Below are positions 28,692-37,936 of a stretch of 64,000 bases of DNA, one piece after another. Made by a program: the position numbers and the translations under genes. Positions within the stretch are counted from its first letter, which is position 1, and each line of letters opens with the position of its first letter. The notes beneath the pieces were generated by a model. It saw only the letters and a list, made by a program, of their open reading frames with translations. It made no database searches and had not been told where the DNA came from. The DNA is from CALDTK01 sp965215215 (GTDB taxonomy: Bacteria > Bacteroidota > Bacteroidia > Chitinophagales > Saprospiraceae), in assembly GCA_965215215.1 (NCBI GenBank), contig OZ244043.1, positions 3,038,001 to 3,102,000 of the forward strand, read 5' to 3'.

Positions 28692-28723
28692 GGAAACCGG
28701 GCGGGTAGGGTAGTCGAAACGAA

Positions 28724-28763
28724 GCGGCCCACCCCCGCACGAAGGTGCACAGGGGTGGGCCGC
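28724..28763 (-). terminator. Terminator-like hairpin after the DUF2911 gene
   Basis: A GC-rich 12-bp stem (28724-28735 with 28752-28763) carries an inner GCAC-GAAG-GTGC hairpin. On the minus strand it is followed by TTCGTTTCG, a weak T-rich tail. It sits 24 bp after the stop codon at 28787. Confidence 0.6.
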
Positions 28764-28786
28764 GTCAACGCCGAACGGCATGGGTG

Positions 28787-29641
28787 CTACATGCTCCACT
28801 CCTTGATGGAGGCTTCGTTCATGCGGACGTAGTCTTGGTTGTCTGCGGCTTCCGCCATTTCGAGCGACTTCTTCGCCGTGGCCAGGGCCGCATCTTTCTT
28901 GCCGAGCTCGGCTTCGATGAGTGCCTGGCGGCGGAGCTGCCAGTAGGTAGGTTCCGCTTCGTTGGCCATCTGGATCCACTCGTAGGCCTGGTCCATGTCT
29001 TTGCCGTTGTCGGCGTAGTAGGTGGCGGCGTTGTAGTAGTCGCTCGCCGCGGGTCCGGCCATAGCGGCCTCGATGCTCGCGCTCACTTCCTTGTCGGTAT
29101 CCACTTCGACGGGGAGCATGGCGATCGACTTGTCCCAACCCATGTACAGATTGGCGCCGGTGGCGGTGAGCTCGTCGAACATGATGGTGAAGTTTTCCAT
29201 CGGCTCGCTCATCTCCATCACTTTGGCCTGTACGGTGGCGGCGACTTTGGTGTCGTCCCAGGTTTTCGGAACGCCCCAGTTCTCGGTATCGGTGTAGAAG
29301 TACACCTCCCAGCTCTCGGCGGCGGGCCGCGTAAAGATAGCGTAGGTACCCGCGGGGACTTCGGCTCCCGCCACCTTCACGTCCTTGTCGAAGGTGATCA
29401 TGGTGTTTTTGTTGGCCCCGGTGCGCCAGAGCTCGCCGTAGGGTACCAGAGCGCCTTCGTCGCCGAAGACGCTGCGGCCCTTCACACCGGGGCGACTGTA
29501 CTCGAGGGTTACGTTGGTGAGACCGACCATTTGCTCCGCCTTGGCGAGGGGACTGGGGGCCGGTACGGTAATTTGGGCGTGAATGGTGGCTACGGCGAAG
29601 CACGTGAGTGCTAGTACTTGGATTGCTATTGTCTTGTACAT
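28787..29641 (-). CDS. DUF2911 family exported protein
   Basis: This 284-residue protein has a signal peptide (residues 1-22, cleavage near IHAQ). The family-typical stretch is TLEYSRPGVKGRSVFGDEGALVPYGELWRTGANKNT, here at about 46-81. DUF2911 proteins are common in Bacteroidota, and their function is unknown. The last 100 residues (SDYYNAATYYADNGKDMDQAYEWIQ...) look like TPR-type helical hairpins, suggesting protein contacts. It probably acts in the periplasm. A 115-bp spacer separates it from the divergent MBL-fold gene. Confidence 0.9.
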   Translation of the reverse strand: MYKTIAIQVLALTCFAVATIHAQITVPAPSPLAKAEQMVGLTNVTLEYSRPGVKGRSVFGDEGALVPYGELWRTGANKNTMITFDKDVKVAGAEVPAGTYAIFTRPAAESWEVYFYTDTENWGVPKTWDDTKVAATVQAKVMEMSEPMENFTIMFDELTATGANLYMGWDKSIAMLPVEVDTDKEVSASIEAAMAGPAASDYYNAATYYADNGKDMDQAYEWIQMANEAEPTYWQLRRQALIEAELGKKDAALATAKKSLEMAEAADNQDYVRMNEASIKEWSM

Positions 29642-29756
29642 GCTGATACTTAGGGTATGAGGTGCGAAAGGTACTCGCGATTCGGTGTTGACACGGTGGA
29701 TACGGTGAGCGTTAGCAAGTCTTTAGACTTACCCTTGCCCTCCACACCCTCCCCCC

Positions 29757-30734
29757 ATGGATTTCGTTCGTAACCCCCGCCTAACTTCGATCAACCCCGA
29801 GTGGCCGGGCAATCCCCGCGAAGGCGGTCGCTACCTCCCCTACGCCCAACCCATCGATGTGGGTTTCGGAAAGGTGGTGGAGTATTTCAGCAACCCGAAT
29901 CCCCAGGCCGCCGAGAAGAGGGCCGACCGCTTCGCGCCCGCGCTGCGCGACGACGATATCCAGCGGCCGGGCAACTGGGTTTGCTGGCTCGGGCACGCGA
30001 GCTTCCTCATCCAACTCGACGGCGTCCGCTACCTCACCGATCCCTGCTGGCACCGCCTGGGGCTGTTGCCGCGCCGGGTACCCGCTCCCTACACCCCGCA
30101 GCGAATCGATCCGATCGACTACTTGCTGCTGAGCCACAACCACCGCGACCACGTCGACAGTCGAACGATCAGGGAGTTGTCCGAACGGTTGGAGTTCGTG
30201 GTGCTCGCCCCGCTCGATCTGCAGCGCACGATCCGCCCTTGGTTGCACGGTCAGCCCGCGCAGGAAGCGGGCTGGTACCAGCGCTTCGACACACCCGCTA
30301 CCGAACCCCGGGTAACGTTTATGCCCACCCAGCACTGGACGCGTCGTTACCTCCACGACACCAACCGTTCGCTCTGGGGAAGTTTCGTGCTCGCCGGCAA
30401 AACCAAGACCGTCTACTTCGGTGCCGATTCGGCCGCGTCACCCCATTTCGCCGAGGTGCGGACCTACTTCCCGGACATCGACCTGGCCATGCTCGGCATC
30501 GGCGCCTACAAGCCGGCCGGCTTCATGCAGGGGGCGCACACCAGTCCGCAACAAGCCTGGACCGGCTTCGAGGCGACGGGGGCGAAACGTCTGGTCCCGA
30601 TGCACTACGGCACGTACGATCTGAGCCAGGAACCGGCGGGGGAGCCGGCCCGATTGATTCGGGAGGCAGCGGTCGCGAGCGGGCGGGGGGGGGATCTGGT
30701 GCTCCCCGCGGTGGGGGAGGTGATCGAATTCTAA
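29757..30734 (+). CDS. MBL-fold hydrolase (NAPE-PLD/UlaG-like)
   Basis: This 325-residue metallo-beta-lactamase fold protein has the signature SHNHRDHVD, plus WLGHASFLIQ, TQHWTRRYLHD, YFGADSA and the final HYGTYDLS histidine. This set is typical of the N-acyl-phosphatidylethanolamine phospholipase D-like and UlaG-like hydrolases, so a phosphodiester or lactone substrate is likely. There is no signal peptide, so it is cytoplasmic. It stands alone on the plus strand. Confidence 0.88.
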   Translation: MDFVRNPRLTSINPEWPGNPREGGRYLPYAQPIDVGFGKVVEYFSNPNPQAAEKRADRFAPALRDDDIQRPGNWVCWLGHASFLIQLDGVRYLTDPCWHRLGLLPRRVPAPYTPQRIDPIDYLLLSHNHRDHVDSRTIRELSERLEFVVLAPLDLQRTIRPWLHGQPAQEAGWYQRFDTPATEPRVTFMPTQHWTRRYLHDTNRSLWGSFVLAGKTKTVYFGADSAASPHFAEVRTYFPDIDLAMLGIGAYKPAGFMQGAHTSPQQAWTGFEATGAKRLVPMHYGTYDLSQEPAGEPARLIREAAVASGRGGDLVLPAVGEVIEF

Positions 30735-30804
30735 CCGCGATCGTAGTTCCGGCACGGCGGCTTCCGGGTGCCTCGTTCGGTAGCCGCGTTCGGTAACGGA
30801 GGCG

Positions 30805-33288
30805 CTACTCCCCCGCGAACTCGAATTCTACGGCCTCCTGCACGTCCGCCGAGCTGGCGCCGACCATCAGCCGGTAGGTACCCGGCTCGGTGTGCCACTG
30901 CTCCTCGGGCGTCCAGTACTGCAGGGTCTCGGGGGTGATCGTAAAGCTGACCTCCTCGCTTGCCCCCGGCGCTAGCGTAACCCGCTCGAAACCGCGTAGC
31001 TCCCGCACGGGGCGGACGCGTTTCGCGATCGGATCGTTGAGGTAGAGTTGGACCACTTCGGTCCCTTCCCGCTCGCCGGTATTGGTTACCGTGGTGGTGA
31101 GCGTAAGCGTGCCCTGCGCGTTCAGCGAAGCCTGCGAGAGCTGCGGGGCGCCAATGGTGAAGGTCGTGTAGCTCAATCCGTGGCCGAAGGGGAAAACGGG
31201 CGTATTCAGCGCGTCCATGTAGTGGGAGGTAAAGACGACCTGATCGACGTCCTCCGTGAGCCGGGGGCGACCGGTGTTGAAGTAGAGGTAGGAGAAGGGC
31301 TCCTGACCGGCGTCGGTGGGGAAGCTGACGGGTAGTTTTCCGGAAGGATTGAAGCGCCCGAAGAGGACGTCGGCCACGCCGAGGTTGCCCCGCGAACCGG
31401 GTTGCCACGCCTCCAGGATGGCCGGGGCCTTTTCGGCGAGGCTGTCGAGCGTGAGCGGGCGACCGCTGTAGAGCACCATCACCGTGTTCGCGTTGGCCTC
31501 GAGGACGCTCGCGGCCAGCTCGGCCTGGAAACCGGGCAGATCGAGGTCGGTGCGACTGCGCGACTCGCCCGTCATGAAGCCGGGTTCGCCGACGGCGAGG
31601 ATAACGACATCGGCGGCGGCCGCCGCGGCTACCGCTTCGTCGATACCGGTCCGATCCGCGGAGTTTACCGTGACCTCGAAGAGGAAATCGCGCTTGCCAT
31701 CCGCCGTGAGTACGGGTGGCCCCTGCGCGTAGGAGACCCGACTCGAGTCGCCGGCGCCCTGCTTGATCGCCGAGAGTAGGGTCGTGGCGGAGTTGCGCGT
31801 GGCGGCCAAGCTCCAGGTGCCCAGCGGATCGTCCGTCTGGTTGGCGAGGTCGCCGATGACGACGATCTTTTGGTTACCGACCGAATCTAACGGGAGCAGG
31901 TTGCCGTCGTTTTTGAGCAGCACGCTACTGGCCGCACCGGCGTGCCGGCTGGCGGCCAGGATCTCCGCCGAGCCCGTCACCTCGTTCTGGCGGACGCTAT
32001 CGCAGTACCGGTACGGATCGTCGAAGAGGCCGAGCGCCATCTTGACGCGGAGAATGCGACGCACGCTCTCGTCGAGTAGGCCCTCTTCGATTTGCCCCTC
32101 ACTCACGAGCGCGGGTAGATCGACCACGTAGGCACCCGTTTCCATGTCCATGTCCGAGCCCGCGGTAGCCGCCTGGAGGGCGGCTTGCTTGTTGTCGGCG
32201 GAGAAGCCGTGCGCTTTCATCTCCCCGATCGACCCCCAGTCGCTCACGATGAAGCCGGGCCAGGCCAGCTGGCCCTTGAGCCACTCGCGCTGCAGCATTT
32301 TGTCGCCGGTTGCCGGCACGCCGTTCAGCGCGTTGAAGGAGTTCATGAAGGTGCCTACCCCCGCTTCGGCGGCCGCCCTAAACGGCGGTAGGATCTGGTT
32401 GTAGAGTACGTAGTCGCTCACGTCCACCGTATTGTAATCCCGCCCGCCCTCGGCGAAACCGTAGCCCGCCAGGTGCTTCGCGCAGGCGACGAGGGTGTTG
32501 TTTGCCGAAAGGCTATCGCCCTGGAAGCCCTCCACGCGGGCCACGGCGATGAGGCTACCGAGGTACGGATCCTCGCCGGCGCCCTCCACGATGCGGCCCC
32601 ACCGCGCGTCCGGCGCCACGTCGACCATCGGTGCGAACGTCCAGTGCAGGCCGTTGGCGGTAGCCTCCCGCGCGGCCCAGCGCGCGCCGGATTCGATCAA
32701 CTCCAAATCCCAACTCGCCGCCTCGGCGAGGGGCACCGGGAACTGCGTGTTGAAGCCGTGGATTACGTCGAAGCCGAAGATCAGCGGGATCCGGAGGCGA
32801 CTTTGCATCGCGAGCTCCTGGATCTTGCGCGTGGCGGCCGCCCCGGTTACGTTGAGCATCGAACCTACCTGTCCGTTGCGGACCTGCTCGAAGCGCTCCT
32901 CGGCGGAGCCCTCGGTGGGCGGCGGTCCGGTGAGGTCGTAAAAGCTAGTGTACTGGTTCATCTGACCCGCCTTCTCGTCTACGGTCATCGCGCCGACCAG
33001 CGAGTCGATCTTAGCCTCCTGGGCGGGCGTGAGGTAGAGCGGGTGTCCCGGATCCAGTGCCACGCTCGCCGCCGTCTTCGCGAGGACGGTGGGCGAGTCG
33101 ATGATGGTCTCGACGATGCCGTTGATGGGGGGGACCTCCGCCTGCGCCCGCTCGAGGGTATCCACAGTGGGAGCCGAAGCCGTTGGCGCCGAACGCGGCG
33201 TGCACGCCGGATTCGCGAGGCACACAAACAGGAGGGTGCCGCAGGCCAGGGAGGAAGAGCCGGCTTTCGCCAAAACAGATCGCAACAT
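30805..33288 (-). CDS. bglX: Exported beta-glucosidase, glycoside hydrolase family 3
   Basis: This 827-residue GH3 enzyme releases glucose from the non-reducing end of beta-glucosides. The nucleophile is the Asp in FIVSDWGSIGEM, and the region VDVAPDARWGRIVEGAGEDPYL and CAKHLAGYGF are conserved in BglX. The third domain (from about 710) is fibronectin-like. The start at 33288 gives a signal with a Cys-containing segment (LANPACTPRS); the lipobox is poor, so soluble periplasmic export or lipoprotein attachment are both possible. It could feed on oligosaccharides released by the GH16 enzyme at 49.4-51.3 kb. An exact interspersed 14-mer sits in the signal-peptide codons (33263-33276). Confidence 0.93.
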   Translation of the reverse strand: MLRSVLAKAGSSSLACGTLLFVCLANPACTPRSAPTASAPTVDTLERAQAEVPPINGIVETIIDSPTVLAKTAASVALDPGHPLYLTPAQEAKIDSLVGAMTVDEKAGQMNQYTSFYDLTGPPPTEGSAEERFEQVRNGQVGSMLNVTGAAATRKIQELAMQSRLRIPLIFGFDVIHGFNTQFPVPLAEAASWDLELIESGARWAAREATANGLHWTFAPMVDVAPDARWGRIVEGAGEDPYLGSLIAVARVEGFQGDSLSANNTLVACAKHLAGYGFAEGGRDYNTVDVSDYVLYNQILPPFRAAAEAGVGTFMNSFNALNGVPATGDKMLQREWLKGQLAWPGFIVSDWGSIGEMKAHGFSADNKQAALQAATAGSDMDMETGAYVVDLPALVSEGQIEEGLLDESVRRILRVKMALGLFDDPYRYCDSVRQNEVTGSAEILAASRHAGAASSVLLKNDGNLLPLDSVGNQKIVVIGDLANQTDDPLGTWSLAATRNSATTLLSAIKQGAGDSSRVSYAQGPPVLTADGKRDFLFEVTVNSADRTGIDEAVAAAAAADVVILAVGEPGFMTGESRSRTDLDLPGFQAELAASVLEANANTVMVLYSGRPLTLDSLAEKAPAILEAWQPGSRGNLGVADVLFGRFNPSGKLPVSFPTDAGQEPFSYLYFNTGRPRLTEDVDQVVFTSHYMDALNTPVFPFGHGLSYTTFTIGAPQLSQASLNAQGTLTLTTTVTNTGEREGTEVVQLYLNDPIAKRVRPVRELRGFERVTLAPGASEEVSFTITPETLQYWTPEEQWHTEPGTYRLMVGASSADVQEAVEFEFAGE

Positions 33289-33346
33289 AGCGGGGGAAGG
33301 TAACTTTTCGGCCAACCTTGCCGGTACGACTATGTTTGCCTCCGAG

Positions 33347-34357
33347 ATGGCTATTCAAACCGACATTCTACTCATCGGCGCCGGGCCGGTAGGACTCTTC
33401 ACCGTCTTCGAGGCTGGCCTGCTCAAATTGCGCTGTCACCTCGTCGATGCCCTCCCGCAAGTTGGCGGACAACTGACCGAGATTTATCCCAAGAAGCCGA
33501 TCTACGACATCCCCGGTTTCCCGAGTGTGCTCGCCGGCGACCTGGTGAAAAATCTGGAAGAGCAGATAGCCCCCTTCAAGCCCACGTACTCCCTCGGTCA
33601 GCGCGCCGAGCGCATCGAACGGCTCGAGGACGACTTGTTCCGGCTCACCACCAACCGCGGCGAAGTCGTCGAAGCCCCGGTTATCGCGATAGCCGGCGGC
33701 CTCGGCAGCTTCGAGCCGCGCAAGCCGCCGTTGCCCGACATCGAGCGCTTCGAAGACCGCGGCGTCGATTACATCATCCGCGACCCGGAGGTGTACCGCG
33801 GTAAGCGCATCCTCATCGCCGGCGGCGGTGACTCCGCCCTCGACTGGACGATCTTCCTCGCCGACGTAGCCGCCGAAGTATCGCTCGTACACCGCCGCAG
33901 CTCCTTCCGCGGCGCCCTCGACAGCGTGGAGAAGGTGCACGATCTCGCTGCCGCCGGCAAGATCAAGCTCATCACCGACGCACAAGTTACCGGTCTGGTG
34001 GGCGACGGTGAGCTACACGAAGTCGTGGTCAGTAGCAAAACCGACGGCGAGCGCACCTTCAGGGTCGATAACTTCATCCCGCTCTTCGGGCTTTCGCCGA
34101 AGCTCGGCCCGATCGCCGAGTGGGGACTGGCCATCGACAAGAACGCTATCGAGGTCGACACGGAGGATTACTCGACGAGCGTCGAGGGCATCTACGCGAT
34201 CGGCGACATCAACACTTACCCCGGGAAGCTCAAGCTCATTCTGTGCGGCTTTCACGAGGGGACGATCATGGTGCAGAGTGCCTTCAAGCGCATTCACCCG
34301 GAGGAGAAGCTCAGTTTTAAGTACACGACGGTGGTGGGGGCGCCGGCCGGATTTTAA
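33347..34357 (+). CDS. Ferredoxin-NADP reductase (thioredoxin-reductase-like type)
   Basis: This 336-residue flavoprotein moves electrons between NADPH and ferredoxin or flavodoxin. The FAD motif is LLIGAGPVGLFTVFEAG at the N-terminus, and the NADPH motif is ILIAGGGDSALDWT in the middle. There is no CxxC redox pair, which separates it from true thioredoxin reductases. The second FAD contact is IYAIGDINTYPG, and the C-terminal GAPAGF is typical. The ATG at 33347 is chosen; an ATG at 33332 adds MFASE. It is divergent from the GH3 gene, with only 58 bp between starts, so promoters overlap the coding ends. Confidence 0.92.
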   Translation: MAIQTDILLIGAGPVGLFTVFEAGLLKLRCHLVDALPQVGGQLTEIYPKKPIYDIPGFPSVLAGDLVKNLEEQIAPFKPTYSLGQRAERIERLEDDLFRLTTNRGEVVEAPVIAIAGGLGSFEPRKPPLPDIERFEDRGVDYIIRDPEVYRGKRILIAGGGDSALDWTIFLADVAAEVSLVHRRSSFRGALDSVEKVHDLAAAGKIKLITDAQVTGLVGDGELHEVVVSSKTDGERTFRVDNFIPLFGLSPKLGPIAEWGLAIDKNAIEVDTEDYSTSVEGIYAIGDINTYPGKLKLILCGFHEGTIMVQSAFKRIHPEEKLSFKYTTVVGAPAGF

Positions 34358-34435
34358 GCTGCAATTAAGACGGCATTAACTGGAATCGGGTAGCTCGACG
34401 AGTACTTTGTCGGCTTACCCAGAAATCCAGTTTAT

Positions 34436-37252
34436 ATGCGTACACGCTTTGCACTGCTTCTCGCCTGCGGTTTAGTGGCTTCGGCCGCCGCCCAGGAGGC
34501 CTCGGCGCTAGACATCGAGTACACCAAGCACACCCTCGACAACGGCCTCGAGGTGATCCTCCACGAGGATCACTCCGATCCGGTGGCCGCCGTGGCGATC
34601 CTCTTTAACGTAGGATCGAATCGCGAAAAGCCCGGTCGCACCGGCTTCGCCCACTTCTTCGAGCACATGCTCTTCCAAGCCTCCGAGAACGTGGGTAAAG
34701 GTGAGTTCTTCAAGGCCATCGAAGATCTGGGCGGCGACTTCAACGGCGGCACCTGGCAAGACGGGACGGTCTACTACGAGGTAGTACCCAAAGACGCCCT
34801 CGAGCGCATCCTCTGGATGGAGGCCGACCGCATGGGCTACATGATCAACACCGTAACCGAGCCCGTGCTCGAGAACGAGAAGGAGGTCGTCAAAAACGAG
34901 AAGCGTCAACGCGTCGACAACCAACCCTACGGCCACCAGGGCTACGTCGTCGACAAGGCGATGTACCCGGAGGGGCACCCTTACAACTGGCAGGTGATCG
35001 GGAGCTTGGAGGATTTGACGGCCGCCCAGATAGACGACGTCAAGGAGTTTTACGACAAGTGGTACGGTCCGAACAACGCGACCATGGTGATCGCGGGGGA
35101 CATCGACCCGGATTCCGTGCTCGCCGACGTGAAGTACTACTTCGACGAAATCCCGAAGCGCGCCGAGGTCGAAGCCTTCGAGCCGCAGGTCGGGGAGCTC
35201 GATTCCACGATCAACCTCTTTCACGAAGACAACTTCGCCGAGCTCCCACAGCTCACCATGACCTGGCCCGCGCCGGAGCGCGCGAACCCCGACGAGTACC
35301 CCCTCGACTACCTCGCCGAGCTGCTTACCGACGGCAAGCGCGCGCCTATTTACCAAGTGCTGGTCGAGGAGCGCCAACTGGCCGCGGAACCTTACGCTTA
35401 CAACGGATCCGGCAACATCGCCGGTCAGTTCGCGATCGTCGCCCAGGCGAACGAACGGGTCGACCTCGATTCGGTTAAGGCGGGAATCGAGTCGGCCATG
35501 GCGCGCTTCGAAGCCAACGGGATCGACGCGCGCGACATGGAGCGGATCCGCAACAAGCTGGAAACCGGGTTCTACCAGAACCTCAACTCGGTCCTCTCCA
35601 AATCCTTCGCGCTCGCCGAGAGCAACGAGTTTGACGGAAGTCCGGACGCCATCAAGGAGAAGGCCGCGGCGCTACTGGCCGTGACGCCGGAAGACGTTAC
35701 GCGGGTGTACGAGAAATACGTCAAAGGCCAGCCTCACGTACTCACCAGCTTCGTGCCCAAAGGGCAGCTCGACCTAACCGTCGAGGGAAGTACGAAGGCG
35801 GATGTCGTGGAGGAGGAGATCGTGGAAGGGGCCGAGGACGCGCCGATGGAAGAGGTCGAGCTCGAGTACGAGAAGACCCCCTCGAAGATCGACCGCTCGA
35901 TCAAACCCGCCCTCGCGGGGGAGGTCACTCCCGTGACCCCGACCATCTACCAGGAGAGCCTCGACAACGGACTCACCGTGATGGGCGTCGAGAGCGACGA
36001 GCTGCCGTTGGTCACCTACGCGATCCGCTTCAAGGGCGGCTCACTGGTCGACCCGGTCGGTAAGGAGGGACTCGCCGGGATCACGACCGACCTGATCCTG
36101 GAGGGTACCAAGGACAAAACCCCGGAAGAGTTCGCCGACGAGGTCGGTCTCCTGGGAGCCGATATCCGGTTTTACGCGAGCGCGGAGCACAGCACCTTGT
36201 CGGTAAACGCCCTCGCGCGTAACTACCAGCCGACCGTGGACCTCGTGATGGAGGCCCTCCTCGAGCCGCGCTTCGATACGGCCGAATTCGGGCGACTCAA
36301 GCGCGAGGCGATCGCCTCGGCGCAGGCGCGGATGGCCCAGCCCGGCTACGCCGCCGGGCGCGCTTTCGACAAAGTGATTTACGGAGCCGAATCCCCCCTC
36401 GCTCGCCCCAACGGGGGAACGGTGGAGTCGATCCGCGCGATTACCCTCGAGGACGTGAAGGCGTACGCGGCCGAGTATTTCAACCCACGTATCGCGACCG
36501 CGCACGTCGTGGGCGCGCTTACCGAACAGGAGGCGAAGGGAGCCCTGGAAGCGTACGCGACGAAGTGGACGGGGTCGGCCGTGGAGGTTCCGAGCACGGC
36601 CGAGCTGACCACCCGCGAGGAGAAGATATTCTTCGTAGACATTCCCGACGCAAAGCAGTCCGTTATTTATATCGGTCAGCCCGCGCCGAGCGTGAGCGAT
36701 CCGGACTACTACAAGCTCACCGTCGTCAACGAACGATTGGGGGGCTCGGGCGCGGGCAGACTTTTTCAAGAGTTGCGCGAGAACCGAGGCTACACCTACG
36801 GGGCGTACTCCAGTATTCCGCAGTCCAACAACGAGTCTTTCTTCTTCGCCACGGCCAACGTGCGGGCCAACGTAACCAAAGAGTCTGCGGAGGTATTCAG
36901 AGACATTCTCTCCGGCTATGCGGAAGATTTTTCGGAGGAGGATTTGGAGAAGACCAAGGTTTCGCTGACCCGTAAGGAGGCCCTCGCCAACGAGAGCATC
37001 TACGATAAGCTCGGGCTACTGCTCGAGATTAGCACCTTTGGCTTTGCCCCGGATTTCAAGGCGAAGCGGCAAGCGGAGCTCGACGGCCTGACCCTCGAGG
37101 AGGCGAAAGCGTTGATCGGCAAGTACATCGATCCTGCCGGTATGCGGTACATCATCGTCGGCGATAAAGCCACCCAGCTCGAGGGGCTCAAGGAGCTCGG
37201 ACTCGGCGATCCGGTGATTTTGGACAAGAGCGGGGACGAGATCCGCAGCTAG
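34436..37252 (+). CDS. M16 zinc peptidase with two domains, exported
   Basis: This 938-residue pitrilysin-type peptidase has a signal peptide (residues 1-20, cleavage near AAAQ). The first M16 domain holds the inverted zinc motif H73-FFE-H77 and a Glu-rich segment about 75 residues on (ENEKEVVKNE, 146-155) with the third ligand. The second M16 domain (about 500-935) lacks HxxEH and is probably the non-catalytic partner half. An acidic linker (VEEEIVEGAEDAPMEEVELEYE) joins the two. The clamp-shaped enzyme likely degrades peptides in the periplasm. A hairpin follows the stop codon. Confidence 0.93.
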   Translation: MRTRFALLLACGLVASAAAQEASALDIEYTKHTLDNGLEVILHEDHSDPVAAVAILFNVGSNREKPGRTGFAHFFEHMLFQASENVGKGEFFKAIEDLGGDFNGGTWQDGTVYYEVVPKDALERILWMEADRMGYMINTVTEPVLENEKEVVKNEKRQRVDNQPYGHQGYVVDKAMYPEGHPYNWQVIGSLEDLTAAQIDDVKEFYDKWYGPNNATMVIAGDIDPDSVLADVKYYFDEIPKRAEVEAFEPQVGELDSTINLFHEDNFAELPQLTMTWPAPERANPDEYPLDYLAELLTDGKRAPIYQVLVEERQLAAEPYAYNGSGNIAGQFAIVAQANERVDLDSVKAGIESAMARFEANGIDARDMERIRNKLETGFYQNLNSVLSKSFALAESNEFDGSPDAIKEKAAALLAVTPEDVTRVYEKYVKGQPHVLTSFVPKGQLDLTVEGSTKADVVEEEIVEGAEDAPMEEVELEYEKTPSKIDRSIKPALAGEVTPVTPTIYQESLDNGLTVMGVESDELPLVTYAIRFKGGSLVDPVGKEGLAGITTDLILEGTKDKTPEEFADEVGLLGADIRFYASAEHSTLSVNALARNYQPTVDLVMEALLEPRFDTAEFGRLKREAIASAQARMAQPGYAAGRAFDKVIYGAESPLARPNGGTVESIRAITLEDVKAYAAEYFNPRIATAHVVGALTEQEAKGALEAYATKWTGSAVEVPSTAELTTREEKIFFVDIPDAKQSVIYIGQPAPSVSDPDYYKLTVVNERLGGSGAGRLFQELRENRGYTYGAYSSIPQSNNESFFFATANVRANVTKESAEVFRDILSGYAEDFSEEDLEKTKVSLTRKEALANESIYDKLGLLLEISTFGFAPDFKAKRQAELDGLTLEEAKALIGKYIDPAGMRYIIVGDKATQLEGLKELGLGDPVILDKSGDEIRS

Positions 37253-37283
37253 CCGATACCGATACGTCTCCGGAAGCCTCCGA

Positions 37284-37313
37284 CCGCCGCTACGCTACCG
37301 TGCGTGGCGGCGG
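37284..37313 (+). terminator. Hairpin after the M16 gene
   Basis: A 12-bp stem (37284-37295 with 37302-37313, one G-T pair) with a 6-nt loop lies 31 bp past the stop codon. It has no T-tract, so termination is uncertain. Confidence 0.45.
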
Positions 37314-37325
37314 TTAGCTTGCGGC

Positions 37326-37925
37326 ATGCTCGAAACGCTTACCTACCCGCTCGATTTCAAGTTTAAGGTCCTTTCGCTATCTCCCCAGTTTACGGTGACC
37401 GACGCGGAGGGCCAGCAGGTCGCACACATCAAGCAGAAGCTCTTTAAGCTGCGCGAAAGAGTAAGCGTGTACCACGACGATACGAAGGCCCGGCTGCGCT
37501 ACGAGGTCTCGGCGGATCGGTGGTTGGATTTTTCGGCGAGCTACGCGATCACCGACACGGAAGGCCAGAAGCTCGGTCGGGTGGCCCGCCGGGGCGTGCG
37601 CAGCCTCTGGAAGGCGCATTACGATATTTTCGACGCCGCCGACCGGGAGCGTTACACGATCCGCGAGCAGAGCGTCGTGACGCGTATGTTGGACAACATG
37701 CTCGGCGAAGTTCCCGTACTGGGCTTACTGACCGGCTTCTTCTTCCATCCCACGTACGAGATTCAAACTTCGGACGGAACGGTCGTCGCGCTCTTCGAAA
37801 AGAAGGCTTCCGCGATCGGGCGCCGCTTTCGATTGGAGAAAGTGGGGGAGATCGACCCGGAAGGCGAGACCCAAATCGTACTCAGCCTCCTGATGATGGT
37901 GCTCCTCGAGCGCGACCGGGGTTAA
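37326..37925 (+). CDS. LURP-one/Tubby-like protein
   Basis: This 199-residue protein resembles the LURP-one-related family, which has the Tubby-like beta-barrel. Repeated strand patterns occur: FKVLSLSPQFTVTDAEGQQVAHIKQK, then SYAITDTEGQKLGRVARR, then HPTYEIQTSDGTVVALFEKK. The C-terminal hydrophobic segment (IVLSLLMMVLLERDRG) matches the hidden helix of this fold. The function in bacteria is unknown; membrane or lipid binding is suggested by scramblase relatives. It ends 11 bp before the MOSC gene, and they may form an operon. Confidence 0.75.
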   Translation: MLETLTYPLDFKFKVLSLSPQFTVTDAEGQQVAHIKQKLFKLRERVSVYHDDTKARLRYEVSADRWLDFSASYAITDTEGQKLGRVARRGVRSLWKAHYDIFDAADRERYTIREQSVVTRMLDNMLGEVPVLGLLTGFFFHPTYEIQTSDGTVVALFEKKASAIGRRFRLEKVGEIDPEGETQIVLSLLMMVLLERDRG

Positions 37926-37936
37926 TTTCGGCGCGC

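Noticed and set aside
27945..29603. 552-residue frame joining phosphoesterase to an Arg-rich N-terminus
   Set aside because: The first 300 residues are antisense to the DUF2911 gene. The real phosphoesterase starts at ATG 28691.
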